From Pararhizobium capsulatum DSM 1112 (GTDB lineage: Bacteria; Pseudomonadota; Alphaproteobacteria; Rhizobiales; Rhizobiaceae): 64,000 bases of DNA. The notes under the pieces were generated by a model. It worked only from the letters and a program-made list of their open reading frames with translations. It ran no database searches and had not been told where the DNA came from. Below are positions 17,597 through 25,907 of the stretch, piece by piece (position 1 is the first letter of the stretch; each line of letters starts with the position of its first letter). Location: the NCBI RefSeq assembly GCF_030814475.1, contig NZ_JAUSVF010000002.1, forward strand, positions 982,994 to 1,046,993, read 5' to 3'. A program made the position numbers and the translations under genes.

Positions 17597-18904
17597 GTGA
17601 CACTCGATCTTGCTACCTTTGCCAAGGACCGTGGCATCAAATATTTCATGATCAGCTATACCGACCTGTTCGGTGGCCAGCGGGCAAAGCTCGTTCCGGC
17701 CGAGGCGATCGCCGACATGCAGAAGGACGGCGCAGGCTTTGCAGGCTTTGCCACATGGCTCGACCTGACACCCGCCCATCCCGATCTCTTCGCGCTTCCG
17801 GATGCATCCTCCGTCATCCAGCTTCCGTGGAAAAAGGACGTTGCCTGGGTCGCCGCCGATTGCGTCATGGACGACCAGCCGGTGGAGCAGGCGCCGCGCG
17901 TCATGCTGAAACGGCTGGTCTCCGAAGCCGCCAAGGAAGGCCTTCGCGTCAAGACCGGCGTCGAGCCGGAATTTTTCCTGATCTCGCCGGATGGCGGTAA
18001 AATCTCCGACGAATACGATACGGCCGAAAAGCCCTGCTACGACCAGCAGGCGGTGATGCGCCGTTACGACGTGATCGCCGAAATCTGCGATTACATGCTG
18101 GAACTTGGCTGGAAGCCGTACCAGAACGACCACGAGGATGCGAACGGCCAGTTCGAGATGAATTGGGAATATGACGACGCGCTGCAGACGGCCGACAAGC
18201 ATTCCTTCTTCAAGTTCATGGTGAAGACGGTTGCCGAAAAGCACGGCCTTCGCGCCACCTTCATGCCCAAGCCCTTCAAGGGCCTGACCGGCAACGGCTG
18301 CCACGCCCATATCTCCGTCTGGGATGTGGAAGGCAAGACCAATGCGTTTGCCGACAAGGACATGCCATTTGGTCTGTCCGCCAAGGGCAAGACCTTCCTC
18401 GGCGGCATCATGAGGCATGCTTCGGCGCTCGCCGCGGTGACCAACCCGACGGTCAATTCCTACAAGCGCATCAACGCGCCCCGCACCATCTCCGGCGCGA
18501 CCTGGGCACCAAACACCGTGACATGGACGGGCAACAACCGAACCCACATGGTTCGCGTTCCGGGTCCGGGACGGTTCGAGCTGCGGCTGCCGGATGGTGC
18601 CGTCAACCCATACCTGCTCCAGGCGATCATCGTCGCGGCAGGCCTCAACGGCATCCGGAAAAACGCTGATCCCGGCCGCCACTACGATATCGACATGTAC
18701 AAGGAAGGCCACACCGTCACCGACGCGCCGCGCCTGCCCCTGAACCTGCTCGATGCACTGCGCGAATACGACAAGGACGAGGACCTGAAGGCGACGCTCG
18801 GACTTGAGTTCTCCAGCGCCTACCTGAAGCTCAAGCACCAGGAATGGAATGCCTATACGTCGCATTTCACGGAATGGGAACGCCAGACGACACTCGATAT
18901 CTGA
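17597..18904 (+). CDS. glnT: Type III glutamine synthetase-like gamma-glutamylmethylamide synthetase (GlnT/GmaS)
   Basis: The product is 435 residues from a GTG at 17597 with AAGGGGA just upstream; the frame opens earlier at 17546 but the extra 17 residues are not family-like. Glutamine synthetase landmarks are present: DLFGGQRAKLVP at the N-terminus, VEPEFFLIS for the first metal-binding glutamate, GNGCHAHISVWD for the ATP/glutamate site, and a later NRTHMVRVP and RFELRLPDGA. GlnT of rhizobia and GmaS of methylotrophs are the same family; GmaS makes gamma-glutamylmethylamide from glutamate, methylamine and ATP. Directly following glxBCD, it is best read as GmaS. Glutamine synthetase activity cannot be excluded. 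Confidence 0.9.
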   Translation: MTLDLATFAKDRGIKYFMISYTDLFGGQRAKLVPAEAIADMQKDGAGFAGFATWLDLTPAHPDLFALPDASSVIQLPWKKDVAWVAADCVMDDQPVEQAPRVMLKRLVSEAAKEGLRVKTGVEPEFFLISPDGGKISDEYDTAEKPCYDQQAVMRRYDVIAEICDYMLELGWKPYQNDHEDANGQFEMNWEYDDALQTADKHSFFKFMVKTVAEKHGLRATFMPKPFKGLTGNGCHAHISVWDVEGKTNAFADKDMPFGLSAKGKTFLGGIMRHASALAAVTNPTVNSYKRINAPRTISGATWAPNTVTWTGNNRTHMVRVPGPGRFELRLPDGAVNPYLLQAIIVAAGLNGIRKNADPGRHYDIDMYKEGHTVTDAPRLPLNLLDALREYDKDEDLKATLGLEFSSAYLKLKHQEWNAYTSHFTEWERQTTLDI

Positions 18905-18960
18905 AGATTACGTTTCGAGAAGAGACGCCGCTTCGGCAATCGTTTGATCGGGAAAGACAT

Positions 18961-19845
18961 ATGAAACACTTCGTGCTCACCGTCGCCTGCAAGGCGACCC
19001 GCGGGATCGTGGCTGCTATATCCGGCTATCTGGCGGCCAAGGGCTGCAACATTAACGACAGTTCGCAGTTCGACGACATGGAATCCGGAAAATTCTTCAT
19101 GCGCGTCGGCTTCGCATCCGAAGAGCAGAAAACGATGGCGGAGATTGCCGAAGGCTTCGCCGAAATCGCCAAGCCTTTCGACATGAAGTACCGCTTCAAT
19201 GACAACGACGAGCGCATGAAGGTGCTGCTCATGGTCTCGCGCTTCGGTCATTGTCTCAACGACCTGCTCTATCGATGGAAGATCGGCGCGCTGCCGATCG
19301 AGATCGTCGGCGTCGTCTCCAACCACTTCGAGTACCAGAAGGTGGTGGTCAATCACGACATCCCCTTCCACCACATCAAGGTGACCAAGGAGAACAAGCC
19401 GCAGGCCGAGGCTCGGCTGATGGAGGTGGTCGAGCAATCCGGCACCGAGTTGATCGTTCTCGCCCGCTACATGCAGGTTCTGTCGGATGCCGTCTGCAAG
19501 AAGATGTCGGGCCGCATCATCAACATCCACCACTCGTTCCTGCCGTCTTTCAAGGGTGCCAACCCCTACAAACAGGCGTTCGAGCGCGGCGTGAAGCTGA
19601 TCGGCGCGACTGCGCACTACGTGACCGAAGATCTCGACGAAGGTCCGATCATCGAGCAGGACGTGGCGCGCATCACTCATGCGCAGTCGGGAGAGGACTA
19701 TGTCTCGATCGGTCGGGACGTGGAAAGCCAGGTGCTGGCCCGCGCCATCCATGCGCACATCCACCACCGCACCTTCATCAACGGCAACCGCACGGTCATA
19801 TTCCCGCCGAGCCCCGGCTCCTATGCTTCGGAACGAATGGGGTGA
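18961..19845 (+). CDS. purU: Formyltetrahydrofolate deformylase
   Basis: The product is 294 residues. The start at 18961 gives MKHFVLTVACKATRGIVAAI, the ACT domain of PurU (residues ~1-80). Residues ~85-285 form the formyl-transferase-like hydrolase domain, with VVSNHFEYQKVV, INIHHSFLPSFKGANPY (catalytic His) and HYVTEDLDEGPIIEQD (catalytic Asp). It hydrolyses 10-formyl-THF to THF and formate. Placed directly after the N-methylglutamate genes, it recycles the folate loaded by SoxA/Mgd, so methyl groups leave as formate. This role is an inference from context. Confidence 0.93.
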   Translation: MKHFVLTVACKATRGIVAAISGYLAAKGCNINDSSQFDDMESGKFFMRVGFASEEQKTMAEIAEGFAEIAKPFDMKYRFNDNDERMKVLLMVSRFGHCLNDLLYRWKIGALPIEIVGVVSNHFEYQKVVVNHDIPFHHIKVTKENKPQAEARLMEVVEQSGTELIVLARYMQVLSDAVCKKMSGRIINIHHSFLPSFKGANPYKQAFERGVKLIGATAHYVTEDLDEGPIIEQDVARITHAQSGEDYVSIGRDVESQVLARAIHAHIHHRTFINGNRTVIFPPSPGSYASERMG

Positions 19846-19904
19846 GCCACAAATATCCCGACGAGCGTTGTCGGGCCACAATGCCGATACTGAGTTGAAC
19901 GCTC

Positions 19905-19932
19905 TTGCGAGTTTAAACAGCGAAGCTATACT
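19905..19932 (+). promoter_or_regulatory. Candidate promoter of dmmDABC
   Basis: TTGCGA (19905-19910) and TATACT (19927-19932) are 16 nt apart, 41 nt upstream of the dmmD start. Judged by eye only. It would let dmmDABC be transcribed apart from purU. Confidence 0.35.
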
Positions 19933-19973
19933 CAGGAAATAAATATTCCACAAAAGAAAATGGGAACGAGAAT

Positions 19974-21107
19974 ATGGCACTAAGCTGGCGTTTTTCCGCC
20001 CTTGCAGACCGGCATCGGGCATTGGGATCGAACCTTGAGGACTGGAGCGGCATGGGAACCGCCTGGACCTACGACAAGGACATCTATGAAGAACATATCG
20101 CCGTGCGCACCAAGGCCGGCATCATGGATGTCTCCGGCCTGAAGAAGGTCCATCTCGTCGGTCCCCATGCGATCGCCATTCTGGAATACATCACCACCCG
20201 CGACATGACGAAGATTTATCCCGGCAAGTCGGTCTATGCCTGCATGCTCAACGATCGCGGCCATTTCACCGACGACTGCATCGTCTATCGCACAGGCCCG
20301 AATTCCTGGATGCTGGTGCATGGTTCCGGCTCCGGCTTCGAGGAAATCGTCAAGCAGGCACAGGGCCGCAATTGCGCCGTGCTGTTCGATGACGACCTGC
20401 ACGACCTGTCGCTGCAAGGCCCGCTCGCTGTCGATTATCTCGAAAAATACGTGCCCGGTATCCGCGACCTCAAATATTTCCATCACATGCAGACGACGCT
20501 GTTCGGCGCGCCGGTGATGATCTCGCGCACCGGCTATACCGGCGAGCGCGGCTACGAGATTTTCGTGCGCGGGCAGGATGCCGGCATGGTCTGGGACCGC
20601 ATCGTGGATGAAGGCAAGGAGATGGGCATCATCCCCGTCTGTTTCAGCGTTCTCGACATGCTGCGCGTCGAAAGCTACCTCCTGTTCTACCCCTACGATA
20701 ACTCGCAGATGTATCCGTTTGCCAACGAGCAGCCCGGCGACAGCCTGTGGGAGCTCGGCCTCGACTTCACGGTCAGCCCCGGCAAGACCGGGTTCCGCGG
20801 CGCGGAGGAACATGCGCGTCTCAAGGGCAAGGAACGTTTCAAGATCTTCGGCCTTTTGGTCGAGGCGGATGGTCCGACAGATCTCGGCGACGAGGTCTGG
20901 GATGGCGACAAGAAGGTGGGTGTCATCACCTGCCCGTCCTATTCCAAGCTCACCAACCGCTCGATGGCGATCATGCGCGTCGAGGTGCCTTACGCCGTTC
21001 AAGGCACGAAACTGCAGGTGAAGGGCAAGAACGTCAACGCACCGGCCATCGCCCACACGATCACCTTCGACGATCCGAAGAAGACGAAACGGACGGCGCA
21101 GGGCTGA
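19974..21107 (+). CDS. dmmD: Dimethylamine monooxygenase-associated GcvT-like protein (DmmD)
   Basis: The product is 377 residues of the glycine-cleavage T-protein/aminomethyltransferase fold. It contains KAGIMDVSGLKKVHLVGP, MISRTGYTGERGYEIFVRG (conserved in GcvT and sarcosine oxidase alpha) and a C-terminal GVITCPSYSKL beta-barrel region. The gene order GcvT-like, Zn-ribbon, ferredoxin-reductase, DUF3445 matches the described dmmDABC cluster, in which DmmD is thought to link the released formaldehyde to tetrahydrofolate. The gene after it starts 4 nt beyond its stop. Function follows from family plus synteny. Confidence 0.85.
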   Translation: MALSWRFSALADRHRALGSNLEDWSGMGTAWTYDKDIYEEHIAVRTKAGIMDVSGLKKVHLVGPHAIAILEYITTRDMTKIYPGKSVYACMLNDRGHFTDDCIVYRTGPNSWMLVHGSGSGFEEIVKQAQGRNCAVLFDDDLHDLSLQGPLAVDYLEKYVPGIRDLKYFHHMQTTLFGAPVMISRTGYTGERGYEIFVRGQDAGMVWDRIVDEGKEMGIIPVCFSVLDMLRVESYLLFYPYDNSQMYPFANEQPGDSLWELGLDFTVSPGKTGFRGAEEHARLKGKERFKIFGLLVEADGPTDLGDEVWDGDKKVGVITCPSYSKLTNRSMAIMRVEVPYAVQGTKLQVKGKNVNAPAIAHTITFDDPKKTKRTAQG

Positions 21108-21111
21108 CGGC

Positions 21112-21717
21112 ATGCTCGTACAAGGGATCAAAAGCAGGCCGGAATATAAGGGGCTCGACATTGATCCCCACGCGAAACGCCACCTCTTCGTCCTCGAGGG
21201 CGAAGGGGCGGCAGCCTTCACCGATCAGGTGGAGCTGAAGGGCAGGGATTTCCTCGCAAAATCGGAAATCCTCTATCTGGCCGCGGGTGCTGCGCCAAAG
21301 ACCTACGACCTCACGCTCTCGGCCCTCTCACCCGATATCTTCTGGCAGGCGCCGACGCTTCAACCGCTGTTGTTTCGCCTGCGGGCCTGTCTTGAGCAGG
21401 CCCGGATGGGAACGCGGCTCTATATCGCCGGCACCGAAGGCTTCATCGGCCAGATCATGCAGGTGGCGCTCGAATTTGGCATCGATTTCAACTCGATCCG
21501 CACCGAACATCGCGGCTCCACCGCACGCCGGGTGCAGTGCGTGCACTGCAAGGGCATCACCGACAGCGTGACCACCAGCCCCTTTGCCTGCACCCATTGC
21601 GGACTTCTCTTGCTGGTGCGCGACCACTATTCCCGCCGCCTCGGCGCCTTCCAGGGCGTCAACATCGATGCGGAAGAACCGGGGACTGCGCCTGCCCCCG
21701 AGGAGATGTTCCCGTGA
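21112..21717 (+). CDS. dmmA: Dimethylamine monooxygenase subunit DmmA (zinc-ribbon type)
   Basis: The product is 201 residues. The C-terminal third has two Cys-x2-Cys knuckles (VQCVHCKGI and FACTHCGLLLLV), forming a probable zinc ribbon followed by DHYSRRLGAFQGV. The N-terminal two thirds lack obvious motifs but match the two-part build of DmmA-family proteins. In the enzyme this subunit assembles with a flavin/2Fe-2S reductase and a heme oxygenase-like subunit to demethylate dimethylamine to methylamine plus formaldehyde. Its TGA stop overlaps the GTG start of the reductase gene by 4 nt. Confidence 0.85.
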   Translation: MLVQGIKSRPEYKGLDIDPHAKRHLFVLEGEGAAAFTDQVELKGRDFLAKSEILYLAAGAAPKTYDLTLSALSPDIFWQAPTLQPLLFRLRACLEQARMGTRLYIAGTEGFIGQIMQVALEFGIDFNSIRTEHRGSTARRVQCVHCKGITDSVTTSPFACTHCGLLLLVRDHYSRRLGAFQGVNIDAEEPGTAPAPEEMFP

Positions 21718-22679
21718 GCCTCAATACCGATATGCCTGTGCGGGTCGCCGATGTGACCGAGGTGACCGATCTGGTCAAACGCTTCCGCTTCGAGCGGCTG
21801 GACGGCCATCCCATGCCGTTCTTCTCCGGCGGCGCCCATGTCGTCGTCTCGATGAACGACAACGGCCTTCTGCGCCGCAATCCCTATTCGCTGATGTCCA
21901 ACCCCGACGACAACAGCGCCTACGAAATCAGCGTGCTCCGGGTTCCCAATTCCCGCGGTGGCTCGGTCTTCATGCACGAACAGGTGAAGCCTGGTGACCA
22001 GCTGACCGTCAGCCAGCCGGTCAATCTCTTCGCGCCTGACCATCGCGGTCGAAAGCACATCCTGTTTGCCGGCGGCATCGGCATCACTCCGTTCATCGCC
22101 ATGATGGAACAGTTCAGCCGCGACAATATCGCCTTTGAACTGCACTACGCCATCCGCTCCCGTTCGCACGGGGCCTACTGGCAGCAGTTGCTGGACCGTT
22201 ACGGCCCGCGCCGGATCAAGATCTATGTCGACGAGGAAAAGACCTATATTCCCGTTGCCGAGATTGCCGACAACCAGCCGCTCGGAACGCATCTCTATGT
22301 TTGCGGCCCGGCCGGGATGATCGACGGCGTGCTGATGACAGCGCTGAAAGCCGGGTGGCCCAAGGAAAACCTGCATTCGGAACGTTTTCTGGCACCTCCC
22401 GCCGGCCTGCCGTTCCAGGTCTTCCTCGAAAAATCCGATATCCACATGACCGTCGGCGAGCATCAGAGCATTCTGGAGGCCGCCGAGGCCCACGGCTGCG
22501 ACGCGCCTTACATGTGTCGCGGCGGCGCCTGTGGCCAGTGCGAAACCGCGGTCTCGTCCTGTGACGGCACGCTGGAACACAACGATATCTACCTGTCGGA
22601 CGAGGAAAAGGCGTCCGGCAAGAAGGTCATGATCTGCGTCTCGCGGTTCAAAGGCCAGCAACTCGTTCTTCAACTCTAG
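21714..22679 (+). CDS. dmmB: Dimethylamine monooxygenase reductase subunit DmmB (ferredoxin-NADP reductase plus 2Fe-2S)
   Basis: The product is 321 residues from a GTG at 21714, which overlaps the dmmA stop in GTGA and sits 7 nt behind GAGGAG. The frame is open upstream but that is a shadow of dmmA. Residues ~1-100 are a flavin-binding barrel (RRNPYSLMSNP is the flavin-binding RxYS motif), ~105-230 the NAD(P)-binding domain (ILFAGGIGITPFIAMM; LYVCGPAGMIDGV), and the C-terminus a plant-type 2Fe-2S ferredoxin with CRGGACGQC near residues 267-275 and a distal Cys in ICVSR. It passes electrons from NAD(P)H to the heme subunit. Related to phthalate/vanillate dioxygenase reductases. Confidence 0.88.
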   Translation: MSLNTDMPVRVADVTEVTDLVKRFRFERLDGHPMPFFSGGAHVVVSMNDNGLLRRNPYSLMSNPDDNSAYEISVLRVPNSRGGSVFMHEQVKPGDQLTVSQPVNLFAPDHRGRKHILFAGGIGITPFIAMMEQFSRDNIAFELHYAIRSRSHGAYWQQLLDRYGPRRIKIYVDEEKTYIPVAEIADNQPLGTHLYVCGPAGMIDGVLMTALKAGWPKENLHSERFLAPPAGLPFQVFLEKSDIHMTVGEHQSILEAAEAHGCDAPYMCRGGACGQCETAVSSCDGTLEHNDIYLSDEEKASGKKVMICVSRFKGQQLVLQL

Positions 22680-22697
22680 CTTAAGGGGACCGGACAG

Positions 22698-23738
22698 ATG
22701 ACCATCACGTTCAGGAGCGAGACGTTCCGCGACGACTTCAGCTTCCGCAACAGCCTCTACAATATCAGGCGCTTCCCCTTCCCCTTCGATCGCGACGAAT
22801 ACATGTATTCGGTCAACATGGAGCCGCATGTGCGCGGCAAGGCGGACAGCGTTTTCGAAAACCTGATCGATGTCGACGAGCACTATGTCGCGGAGATGCA
22901 GGACCGGGCGATGGTGCTGAAGGAGGATCCGCTCCGCTGCCAGGCCCTGCCACACATGATGGCGGCGCAATGGGACACGCTGGAGCTTCTGATGGAGCAT
23001 CAGGCGCAGGACTATCCCGAGCACTTCACGCTGGAAAAGAACGGCGACCGCTGGCGCTGGATCAACCGCCCGATGGGCATCGACGACACCTTCACCTTCG
23101 GCGACCCATCCACGCTTCCCTATCCGCCGATGGAATACATCACCCGGCAGGCCCAGGGCGATTTCTGCATCGTCGACCAGCGCGACAACAATCTCTGGAT
23201 GGACGCCGGCATGGTCACCACCCAGGCCGACTGGTCGCTGGATTTCGACATCGGCATGAACTTCATGGAATGGCATGGGCCGGTACCCCTCGCCCATCAG
23301 ATCGGCGTGTTCGAGCGGGCGCTGAAATTCCTGCTCAACCTGCAACAGGGCAAGCCGACCCGCCGCCTCAACTGGACGATGACCGTCAATCCACGGCTCG
23401 ATACCTCGCCGGAAAACTACCACAAATGGGGACCGGACCGCACGACGGTGACGCCGGAGAACGTTGGGAACAAGATGCATCTGCGCGTCGAGTTGCAGAG
23501 CCTCTGGCGCCTGCCGCGCTCCAACGCCATCCTCTTCGTCATCCGCTGCTACCTGATCAGTCTCGATGAACTGGTGACCGTGCCGAAATGGGCTCGCCGC
23601 CTGCCGCGTGTGCTGCAAAGCCTGCCGCCCGAGATCGTCGACTACAAGGGCCTGACCCGCAACCGCCCGATCATGATCGACTGGCTGGCAAAATACGACG
23701 ACGGGGCACCGACGAGCCCGGGGATCTATCCGGATTGA
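22698..23738 (+). CDS. dmmC: Dimethylamine monooxygenase heme subunit DmmC (DUF3445, heme-dependent oxidative N-demethylase)
   Basis: The product is 346 residues of the DUF3445/heme-dependent oxidative N-demethylase alpha-like family. Recognisable blocks are FPFPFDRDEYMYSVNMEPH near the N-terminus, LPHMMAAQWDTLELLMEH, QEDFCIVDQRD-like VTRQAQGDFCIVD, FMEWHGPVPLAHQIG, and RVELQSLWRLPRSNAILFVI, the last resembling the ending of the family's PAS-like heme domain. It probably binds heme and oxidises dimethylamine to methylamine and formaldehyde. It is the last gene of dmmDABC; tmm follows 78 nt later on the same strand. Confidence 0.87.
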   Translation: MTITFRSETFRDDFSFRNSLYNIRRFPFPFDRDEYMYSVNMEPHVRGKADSVFENLIDVDEHYVAEMQDRAMVLKEDPLRCQALPHMMAAQWDTLELLMEHQAQDYPEHFTLEKNGDRWRWINRPMGIDDTFTFGDPSTLPYPPMEYITRQAQGDFCIVDQRDNNLWMDAGMVTTQADWSLDFDIGMNFMEWHGPVPLAHQIGVFERALKFLLNLQQGKPTRRLNWTMTVNPRLDTSPENYHKWGPDRTTVTPENVGNKMHLRVELQSLWRLPRSNAILFVIRCYLISLDELVTVPKWARRLPRVLQSLPPEIVDYKGLTRNRPIMIDWLAKYDDGAPTSPGIYPD

Positions 23739-23816
23739 AACGTGGCTGCCCCTCATCAAGCAAAAATCGGCAACGACCGAGACACTGATAACGATGTAAA
23801 AAGGGAACAAACGTAC

Positions 23817-25154
23817 ATGACCAGAGTAGCCGTGATCGGCGCAGGGCCATCGGGCCTTGCTCAGTTGAGAGCCTTCCAGTCCGCCGCCCAGAAGGGCGCC
23901 GAAATCCCCGAAGTGATCTGCTTCGAAAAGCAGGCCGACTGGGGCGGTCTTTGGAACTACACCTGGCGCACCGGCCTCGATGAATATGGCGAGCCGGTGC
24001 ATGGCAGCATGTACCGCTATCTCTGGTCGAACGGCCCCAAGGAATGCCTAGAATTCGCCGATTATTCCTTCGAGGAACATTTCGGTAAGCCGATCGGCTC
24101 CTACCCGCCCCGCGCTGTGCTCTGGGACTACATCAAGGGACGTGTCGAAAAGGCCGACTTGCGCAAATGGGTCCGCTTCTCGACCCCGGTTCGTATGGTG
24201 ACATTCGATGAGGCGACCAAGAAATTCACGGTCACCGCCCACAACCGCATAGAGGACCGGATGTATGACGAGGAATTTGATTATGTCGTCGTCGCCTCCG
24301 GCCACTTCTCGACCCCGAACGTCCCCTATTTCGAGGGCGTGAAAACCTTCGGCGGTCGCGTCCTGCACGCCCATGATTTCCGCGATGCGCTGGAGTTCAA
24401 GGACAAGGACGTGCTGATCGTCGGCCGTAGCTATTCGGCCGAAGACATCGGCTCGCAATGCTGGAAATACGGCGCGAAATCGGTGACCACGAGCTACCGT
24501 TCCAAGCCGATGGGCTTCAAATGGCCGGAGCGCTTCGAGGAACGGCCTCTCTTGCAGAAGCTCGTCAACAAGACGGCCCATTTCGCCGATGGATCGACCA
24601 AGGACGTCGACGCCCTGATCCTCTGCACCGGCTATCTCCACCACTTCCCGTTCCTGCCGGACGACCTGCGCCTGAAGACTGCCAACCGTCTGTGGTCCGA
24701 CAACCTCTACAAGGGCGTCGTCTACGAGGGCAATCCGCAGCTGATGTATATCGGCATGCAGGACCAGTTCTACACTTTCAACATGTTCGACGCCCAGGCA
24801 TGGTACGCCCGCGATGTGATCATGGGCCGCATCGAACTGCCGTCGAAGGAAGAGATGAAGACGCACTTCGACACGTGGCGTGTCCGCGAGGAAACGCTCG
24901 AAGACGCCGAACAGATGATCTGGTTCCAGGGCGACTACGTCCTCGAGCTTCTGGAGGATACCGATTATCCGAAGTTTGACGTCGAGGGCACTAACCAGAC
25001 CTTCATGGAGTGGGAACATCACAAGGCCGAAAACATCATGGGCTTCCGTGACAACGCCTACAAATCGTTGATGACCGGCACCATGGCACCCAAACACCAT
25101 ACTCCTTGGCTGGAGGCCATGGACGATACGCTGGAAGTTTATCTGAAGAACTGA
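23817..25154 (+). CDS. tmm: Trimethylamine monooxygenase (FMO-type flavoprotein)
   Basis: The product is 445 residues from the ATG at 23817 with AAGGGA upstream, equal in length to bacterial Tmm. Motifs in order: FAD-binding GAGPSGLAQ at residues 8-16; [20 protein letters not shown], a hallmark of Tmm; the FMO identity motif [14 protein letters not shown] near 178-190; NADP-binding [13 protein letters not shown] near 202-214; and [13 protein letters not shown]. It converts trimethylamine to trimethylamine N-oxide with NADPH and O2. The product feeds the tdm demethylase encoded at 25908-28277. A hairpin follows its stop codon. Confidence 0.93.
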   Translation: MTRVAVIGAGPSGLAQLRAFQSAAQKGAEIPEVICFEKQADWGGLWNYTWRTGLDEYGEPVHGSMYRYLWSNGPKECLEFADYSFEEHFGKPIGSYPPRAVLWDYIKGRVEKADLRKWVRFSTPVRMVTFDEATKKFTVTAHNRIEDRMYDEEFDYVVVASGHFSTPNVPYFEGVKTFGGRVLHAHDFRDALEFKDKDVLIVGRSYSAEDIGSQCWKYGAKSVTTSYRSKPMGFKWPERFEERPLLQKLVNKTAHFADGSTKDVDALILCTGYLHHFPFLPDDLRLKTANRLWSDNLYKGVVYEGNPQLMYIGMQDQFYTFNMFDAQAWYARDVIMGRIELPSKEEMKTHFDTWRVREETLEDAEQMIWFQGDYVLELLEDTDYPKFDVEGTNQTFMEWEHHKAENIMGFRDNAYKSLMTGTMAPKHHTPWLEAMDDTLEVYLKN

Positions 25155-25176
25155 TCTTCGGTTCGATGGCGCCAAA

Positions 25177-25206
25177 GCCGAAGGCCATTTCAGTGGCCTT
25201 CGGCTC
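25177..25206 (+). terminator. Hairpin after tmm
   Basis: AGCCGAAGGCCA (25177-25188) pairs perfectly with TGGCCTTCGGCT (25195-25206) around a 6-nt loop. The 12-bp stem lies 23 nt after the tmm stop. No clear U-run follows, so it may be a weak terminator or a 3-prime stabiliser. Confidence 0.5.
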
Positions 25207-25283
25207 ATGATTCGGAACAACGGAATATCATCCGGGAGGATCATTCCTCTTCCTGTTCACCCTCCAGCACTCATCGGGTTCCC

Positions 25284-25883
25284 ATGGACTTTCTGAGCAG
25301 CGTTCTCGGTCGCATGAATGGTTTTCTTTATAGGTGTCGGGCGGACGAGCATTATACGATGCTGGAGATGACCGACGGCATCCAGCGGATCTTCGGCTAT
25401 CCGACCGACGAGATCGTCGGCAATCGCGTGCGCACCTTCACCTCCATCATGTGCGAGGAGGACGTGCCCGCCATGGACGCGGTGGTCGGCAAGGCGCTGG
25501 AAAGCCATACCGACTGGACGCTCGAATACCGCATCCGTCACAGCAAGGGTCACTATCTCTGGGTAACGGAAACCGGTGGCGGGGTCTGGGACGCTGACGG
25601 CGAACTGCTCTATCTCGAAGGCAGCATCGTCAACATCGAGTCTCTCTACCAGCGCATCGACGAACAGACCGCCGACATGCGCGCGACGGCCGCGCGCACC
25701 GCTGAAATCCTGCATTCGTTGCGCTACCTGAAACTGCTCGCCGTCAACGCCGGCATTGAGGCGGCGCGGGCCGGAACAGCCGGCGCCGGCTTTGCCGTCC
25801 TTGCATCGGAAATGCGCGCCCTCGCCAATGATTCCGAAGCGGTCGCACGGCAGATTGCAACGGCGCAGGGCAAGTCGGGCTGA
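25284..25883 (+). CDS. Small cytoplasmic PAS-domain protein with half of an MCP signalling tip
   Basis: The product is 199 residues with no signal peptide or membrane segment. Residues ~10-115 form a PAS fold-3 domain (GIQRIFGYPTDEIVGNRV; TLEYRIRHSKGHYLWV; LYLEGSIVNI). Residues ~130-199 match the first helix of an MCP hairpin up to the tip (ILHSLRYLKLLAVNAGIEAA then RAGTAGAGFAVLASEMRALA), but the returning helix is missing, so it ends where a chemoreceptor would continue. It may work as an oligomeric soluble receptor or as an adaptor that sequesters CheW/CheA. It lies between tmm and tdm, so methylated-amine sensing is conceivable but unproven. The ribosome binding site is weak. Confidence 0.8.
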   Translation: MDFLSSVLGRMNGFLYRCRADEHYTMLEMTDGIQRIFGYPTDEIVGNRVRTFTSIMCEEDVPAMDAVVGKALESHTDWTLEYRIRHSKGHYLWVTETGGGVWDADGELLYLEGSIVNIESLYQRIDEQTADMRATAARTAEILHSLRYLKLLAVNAGIEAARAGTAGAGFAVLASEMRALANDSEAVARQIATAQGKSG

Positions 25884-25907
25884 TGATCCGCGACCAGAGT
25901 CGAGAAC

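Noticed and set aside
16391..18865. 824-codon reverse-strand frame opposite glxD and glnT
   Set aside because: It has no recognisable domain, and both strands cannot encode the well-conserved FMN and glutamine synthetase proteins. Shadow of high-GC codon bias.
18853..20022. Reverse-strand frame opposite purU
   Set aside because: No motif; purU on the plus strand is certain.
21627..24002. 791-codon reverse-strand frame opposite dmmB, dmmC and tmm
   Set aside because: Shadow of real genes on the plus strand with clear cofactor motifs.
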